Numbered from the stretch's first letter, positions 26,092 to 37,874 are shown. The stretch: DNA of 64,000 nt from Pelomyxa schiedti (GCA_020536535.1 JAHLWZ010000004.1:124001-188000), one strand, 5' to 3'. Numbers and translations: made by a program. Notes: a model not told the origin generated them from the sequence alone.

Positions 26092-27340
26092 ATGTCGATG
26101 CTGGGTTCTGCACGAAGCATTCGTGTTGTAGTCACGGACGTTGATGGTATTTATTGTCCTTATCACCTCGTAAAACAGAAAAAAAACCACACACCCACAC
26201 AAAAAGAAACAAACCCTGCCCCCGCCCCAAGGTACCCTTGTGCCTCACCAAAAAAAACAGCCGCGACCAGCCGTCGCCGCGGCGGTTGCGCGTCTCACAG
26301 CCTCGGGCGTGTGCGTGATCCTAGCCAGCGGCCGCTCGCCCACGGCCCTGCACGCCCTGCACACCGCCCTCGGCCTGCCCCTCGCGACCCCCGTCATTTG
26401 CTTCAACGGCGCCGCCATTGCCACGTTCACCAGGCCTTACTTGGACCCGACTCCGTGTGACATTGGAGGAGGAGGCGGAGGAACAGGAACAGGAACAGGA
26501 AGAGGATCGCCGGGTGCGACGACGCCGGCTGCTGCGAATTGTGGGAGCGATTCCTCGTGGTGCAATGTGAATGTGCACGCGGGGATGGAGAAGCTGCAGG
26601 CACTTCTCGTTGTGAGTGCACTCGAGGAATGCGGGGTAAAGGACTGGGTCGTTTTCTGCAAGGACTGCATTGCCAGTCCGATGTCAACTGCGCAGGATAA
26701 GCTGGACTCTCTGTGGAAGGGCTACAACGAGCCTGTGCCGGTGAGGGTGAAGAACCTTCTCACTCCACCTCCACGCCTTGGAAAGCGTCCTGTCGTAGAA
26801 GAGGAAATTGTGTGCCCCCCATGCCCTGTGAAAGTTCTGGCCTTCATTAGACCCGAAACGGATTTAGACGAAACATTGAGGTTAGGTTCCAAGCCGTCTC
26901 TATCCACAATACCAACAAAAACAAAAAACAAACCAAAACCAAAACCAACAAACAGGACAGCAACAGAACCACAGGTGGCTCAAATGCGAACCGGAGTTGA
27001 GTTCTTGGAGTGGCTTGACCCACAAGCCCACAAAGGCACCGGAATGAAACTTCTCCTCAACAAAATGTTCCCCAAACTCCCCACAACAAGTCCAACATCA
27101 GCAGCAGCACAAACAGCTGCCAACTGCACATATGACCGGGAGGCAGTCCTGGCCATTGGAGACGGCGAGAACGACATATGCATGTTTGGTGTTGCAGGCC
27201 TAAGTGTGGCCATGGGCAACGCACCCCCGTATGTAAAAAAGCTGGCAACTGCAACTACGTCCTCATGTGACGAAGACGGCTTCGCGAAAGCAATGCAGGA
27301 CCATGTTTTCGGAGGCTCCTCAGGAGCTTCTTCCTTTTGA
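26092..27340 (+). CDS. Cof-type HAD-superfamily phosphatase
   Basis: Two exons: a short first exon ending at 26146 and a long one from 26232. The intron splits the catalytic motif, giving VVVTDVDGTL (motif I, nucleophile and acid Asp) across the junction. Motif II is VCVILASGRS, the lysine of motif III lies in KGTGMKLLLNKMF, and motif IV is AIGDGENDICMF. The inserted cap and several low-complexity stretches (Gly/Thr near 26470, Lys/Pro/Thr near 26920-26960) enlarge the protein over the usual 270 residues of the bacterial family. Cof enzymes dephosphorylate sugar phosphates, pyridoxal phosphate or FMN; the substrate here is unknown. A GC-rich segment occupies the start of exon 2. Confidence 0.8.
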
Positions 27341-27554
27341 TTTTGTTCCCAGTGAGGGAGTCCACCGCTCTCTTGGAGTTCAAAGAAAAACTCCACAGAG
27401 AAACAAAATTTTGTGGTGGCACCGTACTCAGCTGCCAAAAAAAGAACCAATTAGGGCCCTTTTAAGAGAAAATTGGGCAAACTATTATTAATACGAAAAA
27501 AAAGAAACTACAACCGCCGAGCTACATTACAGCAGCGACACTAACATCACAAGC

Positions 27555-27987
27555 ATGAACTGCGAAATCGCGTACAGGTGAGACAATTTGTTTATATTAT
27601 TAAGTCGTTGTTTGTTTTACTGACTTACGGTTTCTTTTTCAGCCCTTTCTGAGGGGGAGTGAATCAATTCAAAGCTGCTGAAAACGCCATCAAGGCTGCC
27701 TTCCCTACCCTACAAATTGTAGGAAATACGGCTGGCAACTCTGCATGCGGGGGGGACTTCGGGGTAGGCTGCTCTTTTCTTTCTTATTCTCTCGTAACTT
27801 TATGATACGTATCAAGATTAATGCTCATGCACCGATTTTAATTAACTTGTAGGTTATCTTGCATAAACCTGGTTCCGCTGATGTAACTATCTGGACTGGA
27901 CCTCAGTCTGATCTCTCTAACTACAGCGGAAAGAAGGAGGCCACTTGCGCCCAGATTGTATCCGGTCTCAGGTCTCACATGTCCTAG
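27555..27987 (+). CDS. SelW-like (Rdx family) selenoprotein with in-frame TGA
   Basis: A 92-residue thioredoxin-fold protein built from exons 27555-27577, 27643-27763 and 27853-27987, all with GT-AG borders. The first residues are MNCEIAYSPF, then TGA at 27650-27652 read as selenocysteine (residue 11), then GGVNQFKAAENAIKAAFP. This position equals the redox motif after the first beta strand of SelW (YCxxU), but the cysteine of the pair is serine here, giving SxxU. The frame stays open and protein-like through three exons after the TGA, and the length fits SelW (85-95). A SECIS-like hairpin lies about 150 nt after the stop codon TAG. SelW/Rdx proteins are thought to be small cytosolic redox proteins. 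Confidence 0.8.
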
Positions 27988-28124
27988 AGAGGGACCCTCC
28001 TTCCTCCTCCATTTACAACAAAAGAACTACATGGCATTCAACCAAGAACCCCACCAGAGGGTGATCGCATGAATTCCGAATATCTCCACGACCACTGTGA
28101 CCTACATCCACTCGACGCCAAAGA

Positions 28125-28200
28125 GCTAGTAACCGCGATGAAGCGCACTCCGCATAAAACACCCACGTGGCGGCGGGTGTGCTGACAAGTTGCGCCAGGA
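28125..28200 (+). ncRNA. SECIS element in the 3' UTR of the SelW-like gene
   Basis: The quartet ATGA at 28138-28141 faces TGA at 28183-28185. Between them GCGCACT pairs with the complementary strand ending GTGTGC (with G-U wobbles), and CCGC pairs with GCGG, closing an apical loop that contains AAAA at 28156-28159, 14 nt after the quartet. Quartet, helix length and loop adenines fit the eukaryotic SECIS rules. The lower helix is weak. It recruits SBP2 and the selenocysteine elongation factor in known systems. Confidence 0.7.
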
Positions 28201-28572
28201 CATCGTCAGTCATTGATGATGGAGGCTGCACGCATTCTCCTTGGGTTTGATTCTACGTGCCATTTCTCAGCAGCTTTGGCACGTGCTGAAACGCCCCGGG
28301 ACGTGTGGCTCTACTTGGCCCGATGAACAACTCGATACAGCGTTGATGGATGTGATTGTGGTGGTTGTTGGGACCTAGGACTGTTTATACTCGCCCTCAA
28401 AGTAAAACAAAATTGAATGCCCTTCTTTTTTTACCTGCTTTTCTTGTTGTGCCACCTTACAGTAAAACAAGGGGCAATTTTTGGTTTGCTAGAGCCTTCA
28501 CATTTGGGTTTGAGTGGAATGTTTATTTGTTTTTGACTGAAATACACTTGTTGTTTGGATTGTGTGAATTGT
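28201..28572. other. Convergent 3' gap
   Basis: Between the selenoprotein 3' UTR and the kinase stop codon. No coding exon is evident. Confidence 0.5.
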
Positions 28573-30252
28573 TTAGCTGTCGCCGTCATCAGATGGTAGC
28601 CCCCCACCCCATAAGTCCTTACTGGAGCTGCAACTGTCCTTGGATATGGCACCTGTTCCGTCTGCGTCGGTAGTCCCGTCGGCCGTGCCATCAGCAGCAC
28701 CCCCGTTGGCTGTTGTGGAAGAGCCAAATCCACCCCCAGAGCCAAACCCACTGCCGGTGTCCACATCGGATGTGTACCTGTCGCAGCGCTGCCGCCATCT
28801 TCGCAGTTTTCTCTGGGCCATGGCAAGTGAGGGTAATGAAGTGGAGGGGTCACCATGTTTGGTTATCCATGGGTGCATCAGACTGTCAGCAGCAGTAAGT
28901 CTCTTGCGAGGTTTCAGTACGAGAAGCTGTGAGATGAAATTTTTTGCTGTGTTTGACGTGTTGGGAAGGCAGTATGAGAGAGGGAGTAACCATCATCCGA
29001 AATTTGGCTCCATTCTGGCTCAGGGAAGTCATATGAGAGTGTAGAAATACGATGAAACAATTCCTTGTGGTTATTACCATAGAATGGGGTAAAACCGCAT
29101 AACCTAATTTGATTATCACAAAAAAAAGGATGCAAGGGGTACTTACAGAGTGTACGTTATGACACCAATTGCCCACATATCAACGGCAGATGTGTACGGC
29201 TTACATCTGAGAATTTCAGGAGCTTTATCGATAAAGCATTAAGTGTAAATACTCGGAGATGAAAAACGCACCAACGTAATCGGGAGTTCCACAAACGGTA
29301 AGCATTTTTTGTCCCTGGTCTATAATCTTAGACAGACCTGAAAATGGAGTCACTAATAACAAAAGGGTAATAGAACAAGAACCAAAGTCAGCTATTCTTA
29401 TATAGAGTTCTTCATGCTCGGAGCACAAAAGATTCTCGGGCTTTAATCATTTTAGAGGTGCTCGTTAGGAAAGTGAAGCATGATGCACCTTTAAGTCGCG
29501 ATGACAGACGTTATTTTGGTGCATGTAATTCACGGCACGCAATATTTGGGTTACAATGATTGAAGCATCCGCTTCACAGTAATATCCTCGAGCTACAATT
29601 TTATCAAAGAGTTCCCCTCCTCGCACTCTGTGATACCGTTACAAAATAAACATGTCTACAAAGTTGTGATTCCATACAGCTCAACAACGAGATCAACGTG
29701 AGTAGGGGTTTCAAAACAATCCAAAAGTTGCACTATGTTTTCGTGTCGTAGCTTCCGCATTACCTCCACTTCTACATACAGCTTTTTAAGAACCTCTGGT
29801 TTGATGAGGCTCTTATCTATTCGTTTGACAGCCACGGATTGTTTGTTTTTGAGATTAACCGCTTCATACACGATGGAAGAAGCACCTCTGCGGTGAATGT
29901 AAACGAATGAGAAACTAATTTTCACATGCCTGCCGAGTTCTTTTCCAAGGATATACTCGGCCTCGAGTCTTCTACTCGCCGCATCAACTTTCTTTGTCTT
30001 CGCTGGTTTCGCTGCCTTTCTGCTGTGAGAGGAAGATGGTGACGAAGGGGCAGAAGAAGGAGCCGCCGCAGCTGTGGTGCTAGTTGCAGCCGTGCCAGTG
30101 GCAGCCGACGCAGAAGACGTCGTTGAAGCTGCGGCAGTCCCGTTAACGGGGGTGATGGTGCCGGTAGCAGAAGTAGCGGAAGTAGCTGTCGCGGTAGGAG
30201 TGGGCTCCTCGGCCTCCGGTTTCTTCTTCTTCTTGAAGAACGGGAAAGACAT
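28573..30252 (-). CDS. CaMK-type Ser/Thr protein kinase
   Basis: The start at 30252 gives [16 protein letters not shown], a basic patch, followed by a Thr/Ala/Ser-rich linker of about 90 residues. The kinase domain follows over several exons: [10 protein letters not shown] (subdomain II lysine), [41 protein letters not shown] (catalytic loop), ADFG (about 29385), and GTPDYVAPEIL with an intron inside the last. The C-lobe has [20 protein letters not shown] and FPEPEW, and an exon near 28950-28850 reads [20 protein letters not shown] then MHPWI. All catalytic residues are present. The tail is Gly/Ser-rich and no clear calmodulin site is visible, so CaMKI-like is a fold-level call. Confidence 0.85.
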
Positions 30253-30671
30253 ACAGTCGCGTGTACAAGGATGTCGCGGTTTGTTTTCTGTATCGTATAT
30301 ATGAACAAAAGGAGATCTGCCCAGATGCGCCCCGGCTACGGTCACGCAATTTTGAGCGTCTGTTGCTGCAAGACTTTTTTCTTTTCTTTTCTTCTGAAAC
30401 AACGAAACACAGATTTAGTTTCTTTTCGTTAGACCGTTTTGGCGATGAGTAATTCCCCGGCTCTGGTTAGAGTGTAACACCAAAAAGCATCACTTCGTTA
30501 GAGTGGTCGTTTTTTTTTTTTTACAGAGTAAAGGGTTTTTTATGGGAGCAACCCAACCTCACAAAAGATACAAAGATTGTGTCCTGAGATCTTCAGGTTC
30601 ATTCTTTGTTGGCTGCTTGGGTGTCACCTTTATTGCCATCTTTGGGTGGCTCGTACTGTTCGTCACTGAAG
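30253..30671. other. Intergenic gap between two minus-strand genes
   Basis: Contains the kinase promoter/5' leader and the 3' end of the TLDc gene. It is T-rich with a long T run near 30510-30521. No gene is recognised. Confidence 0.5.
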
Positions 30672-31706
30672 TTATGCCCACCAAGTGACACAATTACTAT
30701 GTACCCACGTTAGAAGAATTCGAGATAGAAGAAGAAAGGTCCTGGAACCTTTGTCTGGGTTGCTGTCATCTTCCAGAACACTTTTGGTCTTCTTCTTTGC
30801 CCTCAGGGCCCTTGCCACCTCCAGGGACCTCTCTGGTGGCCCCACGCGCCACACTTCCACCGAATCCACATCAAATACCTCTGAGCTGGCCAGGACAGTG
30901 TTATTGTAAGTGATGGTGCTGTGTGAGTGGCCTTTCTCGAAACTGCTGTCTATGGCCCAGGCGTGATAGCCCATCTGTCCACCCATCCCAACCCCGTGAT
31001 ACATGTTCTCACCGTCAATTGTGTGCATAAGCCACTGGAAGTTGGTATTGTGACCAGTGGAAGGGAAAATTTCACATGCCTCGGCTGACATCGAAAAAAC
31101 AAAGCTGCTGCTGTTTCCGTAGAATTTCTGCACTTATTACCATTAAAGGGGGAGAAAGGTTGTGCAACTGCATATATAAGTTTGATGTGATGGAAAGCAA
31201 AAGGGAACAAGTAGTCTGGCCACAGACACAACAAGAAACGCCTTAGGCACTTCCAGTTAAAAAAAAAAAAAACAAACAGCAACAGAACGACTGAAACAAG
31301 CCAAGCGCACCGGATGTTTGTCCTTCCACGTATCAGCAAACCCACCGAAAACCCGCCCCCCAGTGTCCCTCACCAGGACCAAATTCGGTCCCTCCGCCAC
31401 CATCCCATTGAGCATCCTCTCGAAGCTGGCGCCGTGCAACCACGTCGAGTACAACAACACCCACCCCCTGTCCCCGCCCCCAGCCCCATCGCCCGTGTCG
31501 TGGCCCGCCGTCGCCGCCCCTGCGTCGCACCCGAGTGCCGGGACTGCTTGGCTCAGCTTGACCAGCAGGGCCTTGCTGGACTCGAGCAGAACCTGGCTGG
31601 GTCTCTTGTCTCCCGGAAACACAAGCGACGCCGAGGCAGCGGCCCTCGTGGGCTTCCCGGCCGCGATCGGCGGTGTTGTGGGCGTACTGCTGTGGCTTGT
31701 TCCCAT
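30672..31706 (-). CDS. TLDc-domain protein, MEAK7-like
   Basis: Two main exons separated by an intron of roughly 150 nt that includes a 13-base A/T run near 31260. Exon 1 encodes WVLLYSTWLHGASFERMLN and VLVRDTGGRVFGGFADTW, the first half of a TLDc domain. Exon 2 gives FYGNSSSFVFSM, then IFPSTGHNTNFQWL, GVGMGGQMGYHAWAIDSSF, and a terminal FDVDSVEVWRVG, all matching the end of the TLDc fold as in human MEAK7/TLDC1. An initial Met-Gly (MGTSHSST) suggests possible N-myristoylation, as in MEAK7. TLDc proteins bind V-ATPase or act in mTOR signalling and oxidative stress in other eukaryotes. The last 20 residues after the domain may be mis-spliced. Confidence 0.8.
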
Positions 31707-31796
31707 TGATAAATGGGCCTTCAGACGTATATCATTTTCTTTTTTTTGGATATGAATAACAAATTTCTTTTTTTAAAAAAAATGAAGTTTAAGGTG

Positions 31797-34430
31797 TTAG
31801 TCTGTGAAGCTCACTGACACAATGTTGACGTTTGTGGAGCCAGCCTTGTACTCAGAGCTAGACAGAAGACCGGCGTTGTTGTCTACGTCACATAGAGGGC
31901 CACCCCAGCCTGAAGCGCAGACACACTTGCAGTTAGCGCCATCCAGTGTGCCGTGTGAGCCACAGGACGTTGGGTATGTGCACGAGCACGGGCTTGTGGA
32001 GGCCGGCGTGGTGACAGTGACGAGCTGGGGTATTGGGGACGTTTGGCCGGTGCTGTGGACTCCGCTGATGAAGAACTGGTAGGCAGTATTGAAGAAAAGA
32101 CCAGAGAAAGTAGTGGACGTGGTGGAAGCTGGAAGAGACTTGGTGGTTGAAACCGGCAGGGAAGTAATGGTTATCGCTGACCAGGTGCCACAAGTAAGTG
32201 TAGGGAGACTGAGAGTCAAAGTGACCGAGTTGCAAGCCACGGCGGCAGTGGTACCGGTGATTAAAGGCAGGGTATAGTCATGGGTCTTGTACATAAAGGT
32301 AGTAAGAGAAGGTGACTCCAGAGCAGGGTTGGCGGCAAGCCTCATCTCGAAGTTGAGGTACCGGCCAGTGAAATTGAGTAAATTGGTGTTAGTCTTGCCA
32401 GAGGTGACAGTAACAGAAGGAACGGGGGCTGTTGCTGACTCGCTCCATGCAGCTAGGGCGGACATCTCACCTCCTTTGGGCACCTTACCGTCCCACCAGA
32501 AATAGGTCCACTGAGTGCAAGCCAGTTTAGAGTCAATGGTGAATTGCCACAAGCCCCAAGGTTTCATACTATTCAAACTAATGAAACCCGTCATGTCTGA
32601 CTGGGATGAGAATACGGAGAAATAAATAGGGACATACCAGAATAAGTGTAGGGACCGGACCCAGAAGTGAGGGTAACGTAAGTAAATTTGGGGTTGCTGG
32701 GAGGGTAGGAGGGATCGACTCGGGACACTACACCATTGCTCTGGCATGGAGTCCAAAGGAACCCCTGATCATCAATGCTCACGCCAATTGGGGTGACGCA
32801 GTAACCAGCATTCTTCACATAGAGGTAATAGAAAATCCAGGTTTTCGATGTCGCGTTGAAGCGAGCCATTTCATTACTGGTGTCCATGCCCATCCAAATC
32901 ATTTGGTTTTTATCACAGGCTAGACCACGGATGCGTGTATGCCCACTCGGTACAGCGGCAATAAGTAACTTGGCTGGGGCAGGTGAGATTTTCAAAGTGC
33001 AAAAGTGGTAACACACTTCCATTAGCGTGAATTCGGGTCAAAGTGGTATCCCATCCTCCCCAGAAAGTACCTTTCCTATCCAGTGTGACACCATAAACTG
33101 GCATAGAAATACATTGAATAGGGCTTGATGCTCCGGGTGTGTAGCTGTGATATACTTGAGATGAGAACATATTTGATCTAGCTTACATCATGAAAGTGCC
33201 GGGGTACTGTGCGGAACCAACAATACCAGTGGAAGATGTAACTGAAGAAGATTAGATAGTACTTGAGATGAGCAGTGCGTACCTCCACCATAGCCACCAC
33301 AAGAACTAGTGAACTGAGTGCCTGCAATGAACTTTCCTGTGGTAGAGTCGCACTTGGCAAATTGATGGTTGCTACCCCAGTAGTCCCACCACGAGCCGAT
33401 CCATACATTGTTATCGGGAGTAATACTGATGTGTCTGATTGAAAGGTCAACGACAAATATATAACTTGGAAAATTAACCGGAGCCCGTATCCGTAAGGCA
33501 TCCTCAGATAGTGCAGTATGCACTCGTCGGAAGCATATTTCGGGGTACCTTCAACGTTCTCCGCGCCCCCAGAAGGAATAGTCCAAGGCTTGTATAATTA
33601 AGTACGAGGTTAAAGCTGTTTCAGGGGAAAAACCAAAATATGACTGAAGTTTTTAGAGGTATCAATGACTCCGTTTTTGTTTCTATCTACGCACTGACCA
33701 GCCTCCAGCAGCCCAATGTGGGTGACAGTACCGCATACAGTTTGACTAGTTCGTGTATTAGTGTAACAGCCGTTATCGTCTCTGTTGCCTGTAGTTCGGT
33801 TGGGGGGGGGGAAAAAAAAAGTACCAAAAAAAGAGCAGGATTAACTCACCAACCCAAACGCTTCCGTGCAAATCCACAGTAGTACGAGACGGATTCGAGT
33901 TGCTGGCGCCGTTGTTTGTGGGCCATGTGTAGAACTTTTGTACGGTTGTGCTGGTCTTGGTGGAAATCTTGGCTACTTGACCAATGGCTGACATCGGAAC
34001 CCATACGGCGGGCCAAGGGGCTGGGTTGTCGACGACCTTCAACGGAGCGGGGCCTCCGGGCTCTCCTGCCGCCCCCAGGCCTACATTGTGGGAAGCGTTG
34101 CATCCAGGCAAGTCAGGAGACTTCCTAGTAGTGATTCTAATTGGAGGTGTCTGTGTGCTGCAGTCATCCTTACCAGCGACGCACTCGGGGCAGTACCTTG
34201 GTGCCACATGTTATATCTAATACATATCGAGAGCCAAAAAAAAAAAAAAAAAAAAAACCTTTGGATTTAAACACAAGCAAAAAGACATACCATTTTGCGA
34301 CAACGGTGGTCGCGCTGCATTTTACGTATGTGCTCGAGTCCGCGCAAATATAATAAGTTCCGCTGGTCTTGGTGCACTGCCCGGCAACCAACGCCAACAA
34401 AGCCGCAAGGAAAAATACAACAAACCGCAT
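31797..34430 (-). CDS. Secreted beta-propeller protein with FN3-like and EGF-like modules
   Basis: The first exon starts with a signal peptide (MRFVVFFLAALLALVAGQC). Later exons repeat a segment with W-G/W-I-G and S-x-W-V-G turns (VDLHGSVWVG, NVWIGSWWDYWG, GVTLDRKGTFWGG, ACDKNQMIWMGMD, SIDDQGFLWTP), the pattern of a streptogramin-lyase/NHL-type propeller. The last exon has a Ser/Thr-rich FN3-like stretch (FSGLFFNTAYQFFISGV) and then a six-cysteine EGF-like module with CKCVCASGWGGPLCD. Predicted to be extracellular; no transmembrane segment is evident at the C-terminus. A 22-base A run lies in its first intron (34236-34257). The ligand or substrate is unknown. Confidence 0.65.
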
Positions 34431-36545
34431 CTCCTTTGTTTCTGTTTTTTGGTTTTTTTTTTTTTGGCGTTGTGGTGGTTTTGGGTGGAAGATAGAAGCC
34501 TATTTTACCGTTCGCGAAACAGACATGAAGGAAAAACGAAACATCGACGTAACTACCAGTACCCACGCACAAAAGGGGAAGGTTACTCAATCACAGGCTG
34601 AACAATCTGGCAATTTCTACCTCGGGAATCTGTCCGGGACGTCTCTTCGCCAGCATGGATCAACCATAGATCACCCGAAGCCAAAAACTACGCTGATCCT
34701 ACACAAGAATGATGGTGATATGTCTTCAGGGAAGAGGCCGTGGTATTCCATTGTATGTGGTGCCACCTGCAAAGTCCAATTTTGAATCAAGTGACTAGCA
34801 CTACCACAGACCCTGGAGGTGAACTTCTTGTGGCCATCGTACTCGCTGATAGCTATCTAACTTATTGACAACCCTCCAAGGTCATCAAGCGTATTTCAAC
34901 CCAAAAGGGACCGTCAACACGTACTCGCAAATCCAGTTTATTTGAACTGTCCAAACTGACCCTTCCCTTTCAGGTTACGATGCACAAGAAGTGGAAGCTT
35001 CTGATTCACTCAATTAAAAGGAACAACACAGTATTTTAGGTATACACATTAGTTGGTGCTTCCACAGGAGTAAGTGGCCATATCTGGAGCCCAGGGGCGG
35101 TCATTTTACAATTTTTTCCTTCTAATCTCTTAATTATTTTCTTCCTTCTGGGGTCCGTGTGATACCACACCATGCCAGAACGTGGCTGTTGGTCGCCTCA
35201 ATACTTACGGAGCTCGTGGTACTCATGGAACTTGAAAAAAAATTTTTTTTTGCCTGGTCCGAAATGGACATCAGGCCAGGGCACAGAGGTGAGGGTAGAG
35301 GAGTGTGGAGGAGCACGGCAATGGCACAGAGCACAGATGTGAGATAGAGTGGGGTGTGCAAGGGCAAGAGGGTGGTGGGTGTGGAGGTGAGGTGGATGTC
35401 AGTCCTTCTGGCATCTGTGGAATTGTTGAGTGTGGTGAGGATAAAAGGGGAGAGGGGATGTAAATTGGTGACAGGCTCTCAGCTACAAAGCCGGCAAGGC
35501 ACCATCTATAATAATAATAGAGGTGAGAGACTGAAAAAGAAAAAAAGGAGACACATACCAGTGTCACTTGTGCCGGAAATGCCGAAAACGCTCGCACTGT
35601 GCAACACTGGGAGGGCTGTTCAAGGTTGAATGGTCAGGAAGAAAAAAAACCTGATATTGGAGGTGAGGCAAGATTGAGGGTGTAAATGAACCTGAGAAAG
35701 CGGAGCAAAGCCGCACGTATTCTCCTGGACCTGCCTGTCAGTCCGGGTTAAACATAATAATAATATAATATGAGTGGGGTGATGATGAATATGGAGAGGG
35801 GGATTTACCTTGGCGACGTTACACTGTAAGTGGAAAATCCACCACCTATTCTCAGGTGAAACGAGAAAAAGAAGAAAGAAGAAGCCACACACTAGTGGCC
35901 AAACTGCTGGAGATCAGAAGGCCGGCGATGCTTCCATGATACCCACAACACCACCTGGTTTTTGGGGTGAGAAATCGAAAAATAAAAACAGAGAAGACAA
36001 AACATACACACAGGTTCCGGCTTGAGGCATCCATTGAAGTGCGACAACCATGGACAGCCCTAGTGGGAGAGAGTAAGACTTAAAACACAAACGGAAACAC
36101 ACCACTGTGTCCATTGCATTGTATAACAATACAACTAAAAACAAAAGAATAAGTAAATAAAATAAAAAAAAAAACAAAATAAATAAATATAATTAAACTA
36201 AAATTAAAATACGGTATAAAATTAATTAAATGTATTTAATTTTATTTAAATAAAATAGATAGATAACCAAATAAATATACCGTTGGCAGAAGCCGCCCTG
36301 CACCACACAGGACAACGTAAGGTGGACATGCCGTGCAGCCGACTGGTATCTCGGCTGTGGGGTGGAGTTGTGCTGGTACGTCGGGGCTGTGGATGACGTA
36401 TGGGTCTCGGTCCACGAGGTGGTGTGCCGGCGGCACTACCGGGGTGCAGAGTGCTGGGCGTGGGCCGTGGGGAGTTTACTTGGCACCTTCCTCCAGACTC
36501 CATCAAGGCTAAAGCAGGGGCGAGGAGTACAAACAAGACAGCCAC
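34431..36545. other. Gene-poor region of about 2.1 kb
   Basis: No gene is recognised. It includes an AT-rich tract (about 36110-36290, A/T runs and TTTAAATAAA-like words) and, on the minus strand between about 36060 and 35500, a series of segments with intron-like borders (for example GTATGT...TTTTTCAG near 35560-35535 and GTAAAT...ACAG near 35810-35735) but no recognisable protein. It may hold a fast-evolving gene, a noncoding transcript or decayed mobile DNA. Confidence 0.5.
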
Positions 36546-36835
36546 CTGTGTGCCAAGGTGGATTGGGTTTGGATAGTGACCACCACACTGTGAGGTGTGC
36601 TGGGGTGTTGATGGTTGTTGTTTTACTTGTGTAGTAAAGGAGATGAAAGAAGCTGAATACAAACACAAGAGTTTATTTTTTATTACTTTAGCTTTTGCTT
36701 GGAATAACTACAATGGTGTTGTTCCCACCTTATAAAGGTGCTAGAATCAGTTCTAGGTGTCGCCTGAATCTCCCTAAGGGTCCCAACAGATTCACAGTAG
36801 TTTTCCCAGAAATCCATCAGTGATTAGAACCGACA
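36546..36835 (+). repeat. Left arm of inverted-repeat element
   Basis: Matches the reverse complement of 37585-37874 along its length with scattered substitutions and small indels. The outer tip begins CTGTGTGCCAAGG against CTGATGTGCCAAGG on the other arm. Confidence 0.75.
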
Positions 36836-37348
36836 TGAAGTCACCTCACCACAACATGTGTTAAAGTTAGACTGCAAAAAGAAATTGGAGTAAGGGGATA
36901 CCAAAAGGTCTGCAGGCACGGTTTCCAGGCCTGCTGTTGTGTTCCCACAGAGTCTTCTGTAACAAAGAGTGAGCCAGTACACAAACCACATGCACAGCCA
37001 GAACAAAGTTTTTTTTGTTCCCACAATTCTGGGGTGCAAAAAAAACAAGGGTTTTTCTGGTCACCAATCAGGTGTAAAATTGGGATCCACCCCCAAAGAA
37101 ATGGTTGTACAGTACATTGCGTTGAAGAGATGTAAGACCTCTTCTGGCATTCAAACAACGTTGCAAAATGAGCTGTCACCTAATTTGGCTCTAAAAATAT
37201 ACAATAACAAACACCATTTTTGTTTCTTAACGAATACAACGAAAAGCTACAAAAAGTTAGGATGAGTTCTACTGGTTTTGAACCAATAACTTCACAAGCC
37301 ACCACACAAGCACAATGTACAGCGTAGCCAAGCAAAGCAGCCTGCGAA

Positions 37349-37433
37349 AGCAAGCGGAAGAACAGGCAGGCGTAAACGAAAGCAAGCGGAAGAACAGGCA
37401 GGCGTAAACGAAAGCAAGTGGAAGAACAGGAAA
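37349..37433 (+). repeat. Tandem repeat, about 2.6 copies of a 32-bp unit
   Basis: The unit GCAAGCGGAAGAACAGGCAG followed by GCGTAAACGAAA repeats with a near-perfect 32-bp period inside the centre of the inverted-repeat element; the third copy is truncated and carries one substitution. Confidence 0.85.
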
Positions 37434-37584
37434 GGTGGTTGTAAGCAAAGAAAGCACAGGCAGTTGGGAGCAAAAGTGGGTGACCCTGGGCTTTGCCCAT
37501 TTTGGTGGAGAAGAGATAGTTCTTATCGTTGGCAGACTTTTGTGTACCTACAATGTGGCGACGTGCCTTTGTAGCGGTTGTTCT

Positions 37585-37874
37585 ACGTACAGTTCTAATC
37601 ACTTATGGATTTCTGGGAACACAACCTCGCATCTGTTGGGACTCTGAGGGAGATTCAGGCCACCTCGAACTGAATCTAGTGCCTTTGTAAGGCGGGAACA
37701 CACCATTGTAGTTGCGCAAGCAAAAGGGCAAGTAATAAACAATAAACTCTTGTGTTTGTATTTGGGCTTCTTTCATCTCCTTTACAACGCAAGTAAAACA
37801 ACAACCATCAACACCCCAGCACACCTCACAGTGTGGTGGTCACAAAACAAACCCAATCCACCTTGGCACATCAG
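37585..37874 (-). repeat. Right arm of inverted-repeat element
   Basis: Inverted copy of the left arm. Its outermost 40 bp are in frame with, and open into, the downstream enzyme gene and contain an upstream ATG at 37833. Confidence 0.75.

Larger units (their letters stand above)
36546..37874. mobile_element. Inverted-repeat (foldback/MITE-like) element
   Basis: Two arms of roughly 285 bp in inverted orientation, about 36546-36835 and 37585-37874, with many shared blocks such as TGTGCCAAGGTGG at the outer tips, GACCACCACACTGTGAGGTG, and CAAACACAAGAGTTTATT. Arms are similar but not identical. The 750-bp centre has no open frame resembling a transposase. No clear target-site duplication was seen. 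The right tip stops about three bases before the ATG of the cystathionine-synthase-like gene. A non-autonomous DNA transposon is the best guess; an inverted duplication of host sequence is the alternative. Confidence 0.7.

Noticed and set aside
37250-37310. tRNA-like GGTTTTGAACC block near the inverted-repeat element
   Set aside because: No matching acceptor stem or anticodon arm on either strand.
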